Assembly: GCA_008828725.1 (NCBI GenBank)
Contig: MEHQ01003411.1
Span: forward strand, 91,705 to 155,704
DNA: 64,000 bases
Origin: Saccharina japonica
Lineage: Eukaryota > Sar > Phaeophyceae > Laminariales > Laminariaceae
Direction of reading: 5' to 3'
Shown: piece by piece, positions 45,986-55,496 of the stretch
Numbering within the stretch: position 1 is the first letter of the stretch
How the letters are laid out: each line of letters begins with the position of its first letter
Position numbers and translations under genes: made by a program
Notes under the pieces: generated by a model
The model's input: the letters and a program-made list of their open reading frames with translations, nothing else
What the model was told of the DNA's origin: nothing
Databases searched by the model: none

Positions 45986-47218
45986 CTATTTAACAGGGTG
46001 TCAGGTGTGGTTGTATTGTATCTTCGTGGTGAGTTGTTGCCTTCCAAAGCCCAGCAGCAAAAAGGCAGCAGCAGTACATCGAGCAGAAACCCAACGTTAA
46101 CGCGTGTGCACGTTCGTGGGTACCCAGTTAACACTGCTGTGTTACCGCGTTACCGTGATTGCTCCTCCATTGTTAACAATAAGTGTTATCCGAGTGTTAC
46201 GTTATCCGAGGTGTGGTACAGTTATGTTCGTGGAATTTTTCATATTTTTTCGAACATCCCTTTTCGTACGAAAACTTTTCGGCAAAATGCTCTCGTGTGT
46301 GTTACACGATCAACTGCCGCCCGCAGTGCAATAGACCACTTGCCATAAGAAGTTGAAAAAATAAAAGCAGCGTGGGGGGGGAGCCGATTTTAATGTAATT
46401 TTAGTGTGGAATCTCTGGGGTTTTTTATTTGACCTTTGAACATCGTGTACTTTCACAACGGCCCGGCGGCGTTATAGCGAATCAGGTTCAAAGTGAGCCA
46501 CGACCAGCAGAGATGCACGACATGATTCCTCGCAGTCCACGACCGCAACGTTGTCCGCACCACCCTATAGTAACCATCCTTGCGTCCTCAAGCTTGGAGA
46601 CTAGCAGGCATTTGTCACCTTGGGGTACTGGTACCTCAAGAAAAGCGGCAGCAACTCCGAGCAGGTACAAAGCGCGGTGTGCATCTGGCTAGCTGATATT
46701 GGGTCCGATCGATACGAGGCAATTGCCAGAATAAAGAGGGGAGCGCCATCGCCGTGTCTGGCATGATCTGTGACCCTCGACCTCTTGCTAAACGAGCACG
46801 AAAGCTTAGGAGGACAGCTGTCGCAAATATAATCACTTTGTTGTATAATAGTTCACGATATGCTGTGTAACACCACGTCGTGACGACCCCCATAACCATC
46901 CGGGGAACACACCTTGCAGTATGGTGGCGCTCGGAGTCGTCACGGAGATCAAGTGGTACTCACACGAGCGATGTGACGGACCCCACGACGTTCTCCTATA
47001 GCAGCAAGCGATAATCCTGGTCTCGAAATAGACAGCAAGCAAACCTGATCTCGCGTTGAGGGCCAAACAAACCCTTCAGCAAGCATGCATAGGCATGGTT
47101 GGAAAAGCTTTTCTGAAAAATATTATGAACAAATAGTAGTGGATATCGAGTGAAGAAAAAAAATCTACACACCCACCCTCCTCACCCTCATCAGTTAGCC
47201 ACACCCTCTGTATAAGCA
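45986..47218. other. Intergenic; weak minus-strand coding signal 46490-46670
   Basis: A minus-strand stretch ending in a stop at about 46488 has balanced composition with Cys and Gly, but no start, domain or splice pairing could be fixed. Short TAACAC/GTTACC satellite-like fragments lie at 46130-46205, and CTTTTCGGCAAAA at 46274 matches the motif at 30.6 and 36.4 kb. Confidence 0.4.
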
Positions 47219-47665
47219 ATGCCCCCGTGCTCTATTCAAGGGGGGTGCAAGTACCCTGCTCAAGATGGTGGCAGCCATGTTTGCAAGTCCTACAGAGAAC
47301 CGGTGCACGACATGTGCCTCCAAGACCTGACAGGGATACGAGACAAACCGGAGGGCGGCTTCGTTTGTGGTGAGGGGGGTATGTGCTGCAAGGTCGTCGA
47401 TGCTACCTCTTGCGCTGATGAGCCCACCCTTCAATGCTCCTCTGCCGCTCTGTGTTGTGGGCCAGGAAGTGCTCGTGCAACAGTACTGAGGGAATGCTGC
47501 ACTCGGCGCTGCCACTTACGGTGCGTAAAACTCCCCTGTGAGGACTGCGACCCGGAAGCCTTCAGCAAGGAGGGTTCTGAGGGCTCCTCCACGAGTATGT
47601 CCAAATATAATACCATAGGCGCCCCCGGTCGTACTGCACCAGCCCCTGGCTGTATCGCGCGTTAA
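47219..47665 (+). CDS. Cysteine-rich putative zinc-binding protein, 148 aa
   Basis: ATG at 47219 (context GCAATGC) opens a 148-codon frame with 18 Cys. Residues 4-33 show C-x5-C-x11-C-x7-H-x2-C, like a treble-clef or PHD/RING-type zinc site with one expected Cys (residue 25) replaced by Tyr. A second cluster (residues 93-110: CC-x3-C-H-x2-C-x4-C-x2-C) follows a run of CC pairs. The C-terminal ~35 residues are Ser/Gly/Pro-rich, with no signal peptide or membrane segment. GC content is above that of the flanks. The site resembles DNA-binding zinc fingers found beside transposases; whether this is a host or element gene is unknown. Confidence 0.5.
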   Translation: MPPCSIQGGCKYPAQDGGSHVCKSYREPVHDMCLQDLTGIRDKPEGGFVCGEGGMCCKVVDATSCADEPTLQCSSAALCCGPGSARATVLRECCTRRCHLRCVKLPCEDCDPEAFSKEGSEGSSTSMSKYNTIGAPGRTAPAPGCIAR

Positions 47666-48197
47666 CCTGTGTGATAGGGCCTTCCGTTACGATGCTCAGT
47701 GCATGATCTCTTAGGTTAGTTGGCTTGGCAGCATCCCCTGTCAGGGTGTCAATTGCAGAAGCCGTCCCGGCCGCGTCATTTGTTTCTGTAGCCGTTTTTA
47801 TTTTTTAGTGGACAATTTGAAAAACACAGCAGCAACTGTTTGTCCTGCATGCTGGTCCTTCCAATTATATAGAGTGTACTCATACGCACGAGTCTAAATA
47901 CTGTTTAAATGTAATACTAGTATGCACACCCAGCGCCAATTCCACAGCATGTCCTCGTGTATTTGCCGCCGCAAGGAGCCATGGCGTCCGTGTAATGTTC
48001 CTGGGGCCTACAGCTCTTCGCATTTTTGCAAGTCGTCAAAGTCGTCAGTTTACGCGTCAAGCCTGCACCGTTGCCCGTTCGTGCTATAAATACGTGTTTG
48101 GTCTGTCCTCGAGCAAGCGACCTCCGGGTGTAATAATAATACCTGTATCGATATAAAAAAAAAATGCTGCGCCCTTCCGTCGCACCCGAACCGTTTT
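47666..48197. other. Intergenic, no gene recognised
   Basis: No open frame of note. A-run at 48159-48166. Confidence 0.4.
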
Positions 48198-48727
48198 TTA
48201 CTCAGGCGAGGCAATCGACGTGGGTGCGCTTGGATCTGGTTCCGTGTCCAGAGTGAGTATACAGGAAAATCTTAACGTCCGACCACTGCCGTGTGTAATG
48301 CATCGGTTGCCTTGAAACAGCGAAGTACACAGCAGTTCACCCTCCTTATGGGCGGATGTTTGCGGTGTACTGATTCGTAACACATCGCCATGTACGTGTA
48401 CACCACCTTGTCCACAACACGTCGTTTACCGCCCTCGTTATTCTCAGGCATAGCACCTGGCAAAGGCAAAGAGGTGATTTAATTCGATGCAATACACCGC
48501 AATGTATATATGACCTTGCGTACTAAACGCCGTTTCCCGCCCTCGCTGTGTTCAGGCGGCGCGCTTGAGAAAGATAAAGAGGACGCCGGCATGCTGATTT
48601 CCATGTCTTCCGCCATGCAGTCAAAGAACGCCACCCAAAGTAAGTACACGAGTAATTTATGCCGAACTACGAGCTGGGCCAGCCGTAAAGCGGATAAAGC
48701 TTTGTTGAGTCGGATCTCGTGAACCAC
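48198..48727 (-). CDS. Possible minus-strand gene with tandemly duplicated exon
   Basis: Two minus-strand segments, about 48480-48560 and 48370-48460, encode related peptides with a conserved frame: PE(H/N)(S/N)EGGKRR(L/V)V then KV(I/V)YT. Nucleotide differences fall mostly at third positions (GGG/GGT, CGG/CGA), suggesting past selection. Each copy is preceded on the minus strand by a pyrimidine-rich tract ending AAG or CAG. Intron phases between the two copies do not chain cleanly, so the exact exons are not fixed. The upstream copy is embedded in an 82-codon frame with a hydrophobic stretch. No domain recognised. Confidence 0.35.
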
Positions 48728-48779
48728 TGCAAATTAGGCTACAAAAATTGGGGACACTAACCCTGACACACCACTGCTG

Positions 48780-49836
48780 ATGCAAAAAAAAATCGTATAT
48801 GAAAATTTCTATACTTTTTATTTTCCCGACTTGATCTCGCTGAGATATCTGCGAAAACTCAAAAACACCAACTTTTTGACACAAAATTCGTATAAAAATC
48901 GTCGTTTTCGATCTCTATGGAACTTGGTGGAGACAGTGCTGAAGACACACAGAGAAGAGCAATGCAAGTCTCGTCGCCCAATTCGCCACCCATCAAGAGA
49001 TATTACCAAAACTCGATTTCCATACATTAGTCAAGTCATTACGAAAAAAATGGAATTTCTGCGATGCCCCGCTCAATTTTGAATATTTTGCACTGAGTTT
49101 TTAACCCCGGATTTGAATCGCACGTTCAAAGACATTCACCTTCGGCCCTATTTTTTTTTTTTTTTTTTAACTAGTTTTGGTCGCATTTGTGTTTTTTTGG
49201 GTTTTCGGATCGGTCATATCTCCTGGAAAAAAAAAAAAATGCATAGGGCCGACAGTCAACCTGTTGACGAGTGCGTGAACTACACCGTGTCGAAAAATCA
49301 AGTCCAAATTAGAAAAAATGATGGGGGCATGGCCAATGCGACGTTTAAACCATGTTATGGCTGGCCCAGCTCGTACTGCCTTGTTGTTCGTAGAGTGATG
49401 TAATACAGATGGTCGACCATTTAAAAGTGTACCAGGCATACTGTACTCGTATCATACACAGTAGGACTCATACGGCAACTTGTTTTTTTCTATTTCCAGG
49501 CGCATTCGCCCATTCTAACATGCGGTGCCCTGCGTTTGTCCTCCTTGTGTTTTTGACCCTTCGATACTTTATACACTACGCTGGCATGCCCGCAAGACGG
49601 TCGCCATCCACTTAGCAACGGCAATAGCGACGTTTCAGCCCTGCGATAAACCTTCCACCGGAACCGGTGTCATTCAACGTGAGTAACGCAACACGGTATG
49701 TAAATATTATGACGTCCTCGGCTTTAAACGACAGTGATTGATACTCGTACGCAGGGCTTACTATCCGTATGGGTAGTCGGTACATTTGTCTCTGCGTATA
49801 ATATTTCCCAAGCGGTATTGGCGACTCTAAGAACTG
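48780..49836. other. Intergenic, AT-rich, no gene recognised
   Basis: A 100-codon + frame (48780-49082) begins in an A-run and has no domain. GGCCCTATTTTTT (49142) and AATGCATAGGGCC (49238) form an inverted pair. A T-run lies at 49151-49168. TTTCTATTTCCAG|GCGC at 49499 resembles an acceptor, but the following frame is short. Confidence 0.4.
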
Positions 49837-50181
49837 TTATTTGCGATTAAACCGGACACCCTTGTATTTGCACCTCGCTCTGACGCAGATACGATTTGCC
49901 ATTTGCAATACCAATTGAGTAGTTTCTGCATCAATGACAAGTATCGGCAGCAGCGCTGTTGTACGGTAGAGTAGTAGAAGCGGCGTCTGGGTAGCCGTTA
50001 AGGGTGTGCTTTCCTGTGTCTCCTTTGTCTGTTGAGCCGTAGGCCGCTCACTTTGTTGTCCGCCGGTCTCCTGCGCGCTCTGTGGTCTATCGCTATTATT
50101 GACCACCTGGCAGGTCGAGCTGGCAAGTCGTCGAGTGCTTGGTCGACGTGTGCTGTTCTCGCCCCGACAAAGTTGTCCCAT
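49837..50181 (-). CDS. Hypothetical 114-aa ORF
   Basis: ATG at 50181 (minus strand, context TAGCATGGG) opens 114 codons. The N-terminal half is Arg/Ser/Thr/Gln-rich and looks disordered; residues ~66-95 hold a hydrophobic Leu-rich patch with mixed acidic residues; the C-terminus is basic. Composition is less repeat-biased than most frames in the window. No homologous domain recognised. It lies ~480 bp from the LTR element in the same orientation but outside its ends. Confidence 0.3.
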   Translation of the reverse strand: MGQLCRGENSTRRPSTRRLASSTCQVVNNSDRPQSAQETGGQQSERPTAQQTKETQESTPLTATQTPLLLLYRTTALLPILVIDAETTQLVLQMANRICVRARCKYKGVRFNRK

Positions 50182-50656
50182 GCTATACGGTGTTCTCGTA
50201 ATTTGTGAGCTACACTAAATAAGTAGTGGGTCTCTACCCTGACTGCTCAGTCATCGGGGACACAACGAACCCATCCATCTTGATGTATGGCGAAGTGAAC
50301 ATTTCCACTGTACCTTGATATAATCGCCTGGGCTAACCCCAGCCTCGAACTAAATCCCTGTTATGTATCCCCTTGGCAGCGGTGTCTGGAAAGAGCGCGT
50401 CATTACTCGCGACGCTTAGCTCACAACGCGCATGCATACATTATGTATGTGCATGGTGTGAGTGAGGGGTGGACGAACCTTGATAGTATATCTTTACAGG
50501 GGTTTTGTGCTTGGCGCCTGCCGACCCTCCGACCCGAACCCTAACCCGAACCCTATGCCAGTGGTCAGTGCTGGGATGCTGTGCTCGGCCAGACTTATTA
50601 TCCTGTTTCTTATTAGTTAGGTGTCCTGTACTGCTGTAAAGCATAAGAAACAGAAA
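50182..50656. other. Intergenic with telomere-like fragment
   Basis: ACCCGAACCCTAACCCGAAC at about 50530-50549 resembles degenerate (CCCTAA)n. TTTCTTATTAGTTAGGTGTC near 50606 is the dispersed motif shared with 55.6-56.2 kb and forms the left flank of the LTR element. Confidence 0.5.
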
Positions 50657-50662
50657 ACATAG

Positions 50663-50947
50663 TATTGATACGACCTCGGGCTCATGCCGGCGCCTAGCAC
50701 AGGCGGGCAGGGTCAGGGAGCTGGAGCGCTGCTCATGGAGACATAAACCACGTAGTTAAGTATATATATATTATCGTCGGACCTCGCAGGCCACCATCGA
50801 GGCGCAGCGAGCAAGTCAAGCAAGTCAGGGAAGTCAACAGCAAGCACGAGACCTCACAGATGGAGAAAGCCTCATCAAGTATATGAACTCCCTAATATAT
50901 GAAACCGTCATCATACCTGCTGTATCGAGTACCAAGCACAATCAATA
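50663..50947 (-). repeat. 3' LTR
   Basis: This 285-bp copy has a shorter (TA)n and one fewer CAAG unit than the 5' LTR; otherwise the two are near-identical. Termini TATTGATACG and CACAATCAATA are short inverted repeats. Confidence 0.93.
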
Positions 50948-50960
50948 TCCTCCCTGCTTT
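50948..50960 (-). other. Polypurine tract
   Basis: Read on the minus strand this is AAAGCAGGGAGGA directly abutting the LTR start TATTGATTGTG. It is the expected plus-strand primer position and fixes the element's orientation. Confidence 0.65.
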
Positions 50961-51249
50961 GCAATCGATACTGTGCGACACCACACATCCGCAGTATGCA
51001 TACCGAACAGGTGTACAGTCCTATCAACTAATATCCTCCCTGCATGGTGAACAGTATGGCAATAAAGCATCACAATATCATAGCATGGTCACACCTCATA
51101 GCTGTCCCGAAAACCACAAATCATCATCCCGAATCAATATCACACATTCCAAATTCACGTACCGAATGTGGACCACAATGTCCCAAAACCTCAAGCAAAT
51201 TCAAAGTACCGAATACCAGAAATTCAAGCACATTCATTCAAATTCAAAT

Positions 51250-51856
51250 ACCAAAATCTAAACCATACTGGCTCAAACTTCAACAATCTTCCAAGACACT
51301 CAGCTGCCGTAACTAGGGCATAAGGCCTCGGTAATCAGGCGGTCATCAGCTCGGTGTCAACAGGTCGATACAGGTTTGTCCAGTAGTACCAACTTCAGAG
51401 ACCAAAAATCTAAACCATGCTGGCTCAAACTTCAACAATCTTCCAAGACACTCAGCTGCCGCAACTAGGGCATAAGGCCTCGGTAATCAGGCGGTCATCA
51501 GCTCGGTGTCAACAGGTCGATACAGGTTTGTCCAGTAGTACCAACTTCAGAGACCAAAAATCTAAACCATGCTGGCTCAAACTTCAACAATCTTCCAAGA
51601 CACTCAGCTGCCGCAACTAGGGCATAAGGCCTCGGTAATCAGGCGGTCATCAGCTCGGTGTCAACAGGTCGATACAGGTTTGTCCAGTAGTACCAACTTC
51701 AGAGACCAAAAATCTAAACCATGCTGGCTCAAACTTCAACAATCTTCCAAGACACTCAGCTGCCGCAACTAGGGCATAAGGCCTCGGTAATCAGGCGGTC
51801 ATCAGCTCGGTGTCAACAGGTCGATACAGGTTTGTCCAGTAGTACTAACTTCAGAT
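51250..51856. repeat. 4 x 152-bp tandem array inside the LTR element
   Basis: CCAAAAATCTAAACCATGCT recurs at 51402, 51554 and 51706 with period 152; the first copy starts at 51250 and is one base shorter. Units 2-4 look almost identical, the fourth diverging at its end. Each unit contains a 67-codon + frame that exists only because of the repeat. Near identity implies recent expansion. Confidence 0.97.
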
Positions 51857-53687
51857 ACCACTGCACGTTGCAAGAATCTCGAAACTCTGAAAAATCCTCA
51901 ATACAAATCTCAATACCGTACAATGTATTCTCGGAACTACCAGACCAGCCGTTATCATCATTGAATATCTCCCTGACAATCAACAATACAGCTCCCGATC
52001 ACGGTTCGACCAAGAACAGTATATCCGCACAGCAGTATCCACTATTTTAATCAGTAAACAGGCAGGATTTTCAATGCCCGAAAACCATCAATCAAAAACC
52101 ACAACCCAACCTTAACCCCACCAGCCCAATCAGAAACTCATTCAATATCCTCCATTCTCGAATCCTCGTTCAATCAGTCAACCAGTCAATCAATGTATTT
52201 TCCGAACTACCAGAAAAGCCGCCCAGGCCAGACAGCCAGAGACGGTATCACCATTGAGATTGACTCTAAAACTAAAACAATAAATCTCAAATCCTCATTC
52301 ATACGCAAACGTAATTTATCCGACCGCGTGGTATGGTTTCAAGCTTACAGCAGTAGTTATTACGCCAACTTATCATCGGGGAAACGTGATCTCCCCTTGC
52401 CACGAGCTGCTGGTATAATCAAGAACCTTCGAGCGATTTCCACACAAGGAAAGCTCTGAAGTGTACTATTTTATCACCAAGCAACAATGCCTCAAGAACA
52501 GCGTTTTAACCAACCAATAGCAGTGCGCGGAAAGACAAAACGCATTCATAAATATATTCATCAAGATTCGAATGGCGTGATCAGACAACAAGTGCAAGTG
52601 CATATTTCACATCGCCAACAAAGAGCACATAGTAACTGCTATATGATTACGTGTTTAAAGCACCTACTCCACTTATACTCCTCCTGCTTTTAAGTACGTA
52701 CATAGCATTTGTGCTACATGATTGATGATCAGAACCATCTCGTACCTATAACTGGTTCGTTACGGAGGGAGGGAGGGAGAGAGGGCGGAAGAGCACACAA
52801 CATACAGCAGTCAATCTGAGTCGCCCAAAACATATTTTCACTCGGTATCAATGCTCCACTCCATCGCATATTCATATCATATCACAACGCCCAGAATTTT
52901 CCAACATCGTATTATACCAACCATGATAACCTTATCTGAGCAGTAGTACGTTCGCAGTTGCGTTGTACCATGGTATAACGCAGTGTCTTATATGTATGCA
53001 TGGATGTATATACGACCTTCGCGATCATAAAACTGTCCGCACACAGAGCACTACCGTTTACATCAGGTACACACAAAATAAGCATACGAAAATGCTCATA
53101 AATCATGAAAACCACCGCACGCATATACCTGGTATACTCACAGCAGTATAATAGTACTTCTCGTACAAATAGCAAAAACATCGCAGACAGACAAAATAAC
53201 CGTATGAGCATGTTCCAAGTACCTTCCCCTGTTGATTACAGGTCCAAGTAAAAGTTACAGCAGAATTGCTGCATGTCGGCTATTATCATACGTATACTGA
53301 TGTGTTGCTATCTGACAAGGTTAGTACGTGCAGTGTGGTAGCACAGCGTTCGAAGCAAAGCACACAACCGAAACATAACAATGTCGGCTCGTCAAGTGCT
53401 CGTCACGTGCGTACTCAATCAATCCTATCATGCGTGCATCATGTCATGTATCATCCTCCCCCAAGCCCCAAGCCAAGTACGTATTAATAGTCCATCGTCC
53501 CGCGCAAAATAACGAAAGACAACAGAACCAACTACTCGTATTCAGTATAATGATAGGTGGTCCAAACAAGCCTTTTCTACGACACACCTACTATTAATAT
53601 ACCTGAACAGCAGTAGGTATCATCAAAAACATAATCAAAAACAGGGGGAAAGGCAATCGATCAGGCAGCACGAACACAGCGTATACC
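51857..53687. other. LTR-element interior without clear gene
   Basis: GTATTYTCSGAACTACCAGA occurs twice (about 51922 and 52195), a degenerate longer repeat. Frames 52193-52459 and 52487-52693 (+ strand, 88 and 68 codons) run against the element's orientation and show no domain. Confidence 0.5.
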
Positions 53688-53812
53688 TCAATCAGGGCTG
53701 AACGGAGGCATGAGCCCAGCACCCAGGCGCCATTGCGGTCCAGCTTCCATGCTGATCCAAACACAACCTTGCTGTAGGTGGTGTTGCTTGCCGCCGCCCC
53801 ACCCGTCCTTGC

Positions 53813-53883
<71 letters not shown>

Positions 53884-55121
53884 TCTTCCTTCTCCTCCTC
53901 TTCCTCCTCTTTCCGTTGCTCGAATGATAACAGGGCTCCGTGTGCCAGCACCAAGCGACTCGCCACTACCAGGGCGTGCTGCTCCGCCTCGAGGTCTGCA
54001 CGCGTGCCTTCCGCGGGCGGTGGCGGAGGCGGTGGTAGAGGCGGCGGTGGCGGCAGCGGCGGTGGCAACGGCTGATGCTCCTGCTCCTCGCCCATCCCAA
54101 CGCCGTCATCCCCGACTCCTACTCTACTTTCCTCCTCCTGAGACCCCCTTCCACTCGCACATAAAACCATCTCTCCGACCTTTTTCTCTTCCGCGTGTGA
54201 CGGTTTCTTCGTCACCGCGGGGTGGGTTTCAACGTGGCGCGCAGACAGAGCCACCTGCTCTACTAGCGCGCCCGGGCTCACCCAACAAACCGGCTCAAAG
54301 GGGCTCCTCTCAACCGGAAGCAGCTGCGGCAGGGCCCTCTGCCCATCCTGTGCACTGCTGCCGCTCCGGGAGGTCTGCTTCCCACCTAGCTTCACAGCTC
54401 GTTCTTCTTCTCTCTCCTCGTCACCCATATCTTCTCCTTTTTCTCCTCTCGTCGCTTCCTCATCAAATTCGGGGGTGGGCGCAGAGCGGGTATGGTTTGC
54501 AGCAGTGGCCAACGTGCCGGCTCGAGCCTCCTGCTCTTGCCGCACTGATGTCCCAGCTGCTTTCCTCCTCTGCTCTGCCGTTGCCCTCTCCGAATCAGCG
54601 CGCTGGGCCTCGCTCGGCGCGGCACGCAGCTTCGCTATCATCTTCATCCGAAGGGCTGTCAGCTTCGCTGCTGCTAACTCTCTCCTCAGCGCCTCCATCT
54701 TCCCCTCCATCTCCTCACGAAAGGCTACAACTGCAGCCTCATCCATCTTGTCTTGCTGCTGCTGCTGCTGCTCCGGCTGCTGCTGCTGCCGCTGCTCGCC
54801 TGCGTTGCTCGTGCTTCGAGCAGCAAGCGGCTCCACCAGCGCCGGCTCACGTCTGGCAAAGGCGGCACGATGTTGCTGCGGTCGGATCGGGTGGACTACC
54901 TCTTGCCGCCACTTGATCTGGTGCTGAGCCGAGTTGATCCGAAAATCCACCTCAGTGAGACGAGCCCTCTCGTTCGCAAGCACGGCAACCCGTCCAGTAC
55001 GCGCAGCCCAAGCTTCATAGTTCACGATGCGTTGAACCAGGACGAAGCGCTCGGCATACAGCTTGTCGACAACTCCCATCAGCTGCACCGTCTTCCATCT
55101 TTCATACTCCGCGGCATCCAT
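53688..55121 (-). CDS. Gag-position coiled-coil/polyQ protein of the LTR element, ~477 aa
   Basis: I chose the first in-frame ATG (55121, 77 nt inside the 5' LTR); a longer frame to 55166 would need a TTG start. Order: a charged helical N-terminus with Trp/Tyr; a short polyQ; a heptad-like Glu/Lys/Leu/Ala coiled coil around residues 125-190; an acidic Glu/Asp-rich middle; a proline run (about 54005-54075); a Glu-rich helix; a ~22-Gln tract (53817-53881); and a short tail with Trp and His. There is no CCHC zinc knuckle and no protease or RT. Position directly after the leader is that of Gag, and coiled-coil oligomerisation would suit a particle protein, but identity as Gag is inference. The polyQ is likely length-variable. 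Confidence 0.7.
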
Positions 55122-55180
55122 ATCGACGTGACAGAAGCCACCCTCGCTGCCTGATACCCCAAGCAACCCGAGATCATAAA

Positions 55181-55198
55181 CAATGACTCGCTATAGCG
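55181..55198 (-). other. Presumed primer-binding-site position
   Basis: Immediately inside the 5' LTR the minus strand reads CGCTATAGCGAGTCATTG. It does not start with the usual TGG, and its first ten bases are a palindrome, so the primer is unknown. Confidence 0.3.
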
Positions 55199-55491
55199 TA
55201 TTGATACGACCTCGGGCTCATGCCGGCGCCTAGCACAGGCGGGCAGGGTCAGGGAGCTGGAGCGCTGCTCATGGAGACATAAACCACGTAGTTAAGTATA
55301 TATATATATATTATCGTCGGACCTCGCAGGCCACCATCGAGGCGCAGCGAGCAAGTCAAGCAAGCAAGTCAGGGAAGTCAACAGCAAGCACGAGACCTCA
55401 CAGATGGAGAAAGCCTCATCAAGTATATGAACTCCCTAATATATGAAACCGTCATCATACCTGCTGTATCGAGTACCAAGCACAATCAATA
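55199..55491 (-). repeat. 5' LTR
   Basis: 293-bp copy; on the minus strand it begins TATTGATTGTGCTTGG and ends GGTCGTATCAATA. Confidence 0.93.
55295..55312 (-). promoter_or_regulatory. TATA-like (TA)n in the 5' LTR
   Basis: A TATATATATATATATTA run in the middle of the LTR could act as a core promoter for the minus-oriented element. It is four bases longer than in the 3' LTR. No transcription start can be assigned. Confidence 0.25.
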
Positions 55492-55496
55492 CATAG

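Larger units (their letters stand above)
50663..55491 (-). mobile_element. Complete non-autonomous LTR retroelement (4.83 kb), gag-only/LARD-like, CATAG TSD
   Basis: Two direct repeats bound the element (50663-50947 and 55199-55491). The 5-bp duplication CATAG is at 50658-50662 and 55492-55496. A related unoccupied locus at ~56070-56090 joins the same left and right flanks without the element. LTR ends are TATTGAT and ATCAATA rather than TG and CA. A polypurine tract precedes the 50.6-kb LTR on the minus strand, so transcription is minus. The interior has one ~478-codon frame near the 5' LTR and a 4 x 152-bp array, but no protease, RT, RNase H or integrase. Mobilisation in trans by an autonomous partner is inferred. 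Confidence 0.92.

Noticed and set aside
51417..52050. Repeated 67-codon proteins in tandem
   Set aside because: They arise from the 152-bp tandem units and run opposite to the LTR element's orientation.
53710..54916. Plus-strand frames opposite the LTR-element ORF
   Set aside because: Shadows of the CTG tract and GC-rich minus-strand ORF (poly-Cys, poly-Ser, poly-Ala).
50663..55491. DIRS-like or plus-oriented retroelement
   Set aside because: Simple direct LTRs with a TSD rule out DIRS; the polypurine tract and ORF both point to minus orientation.
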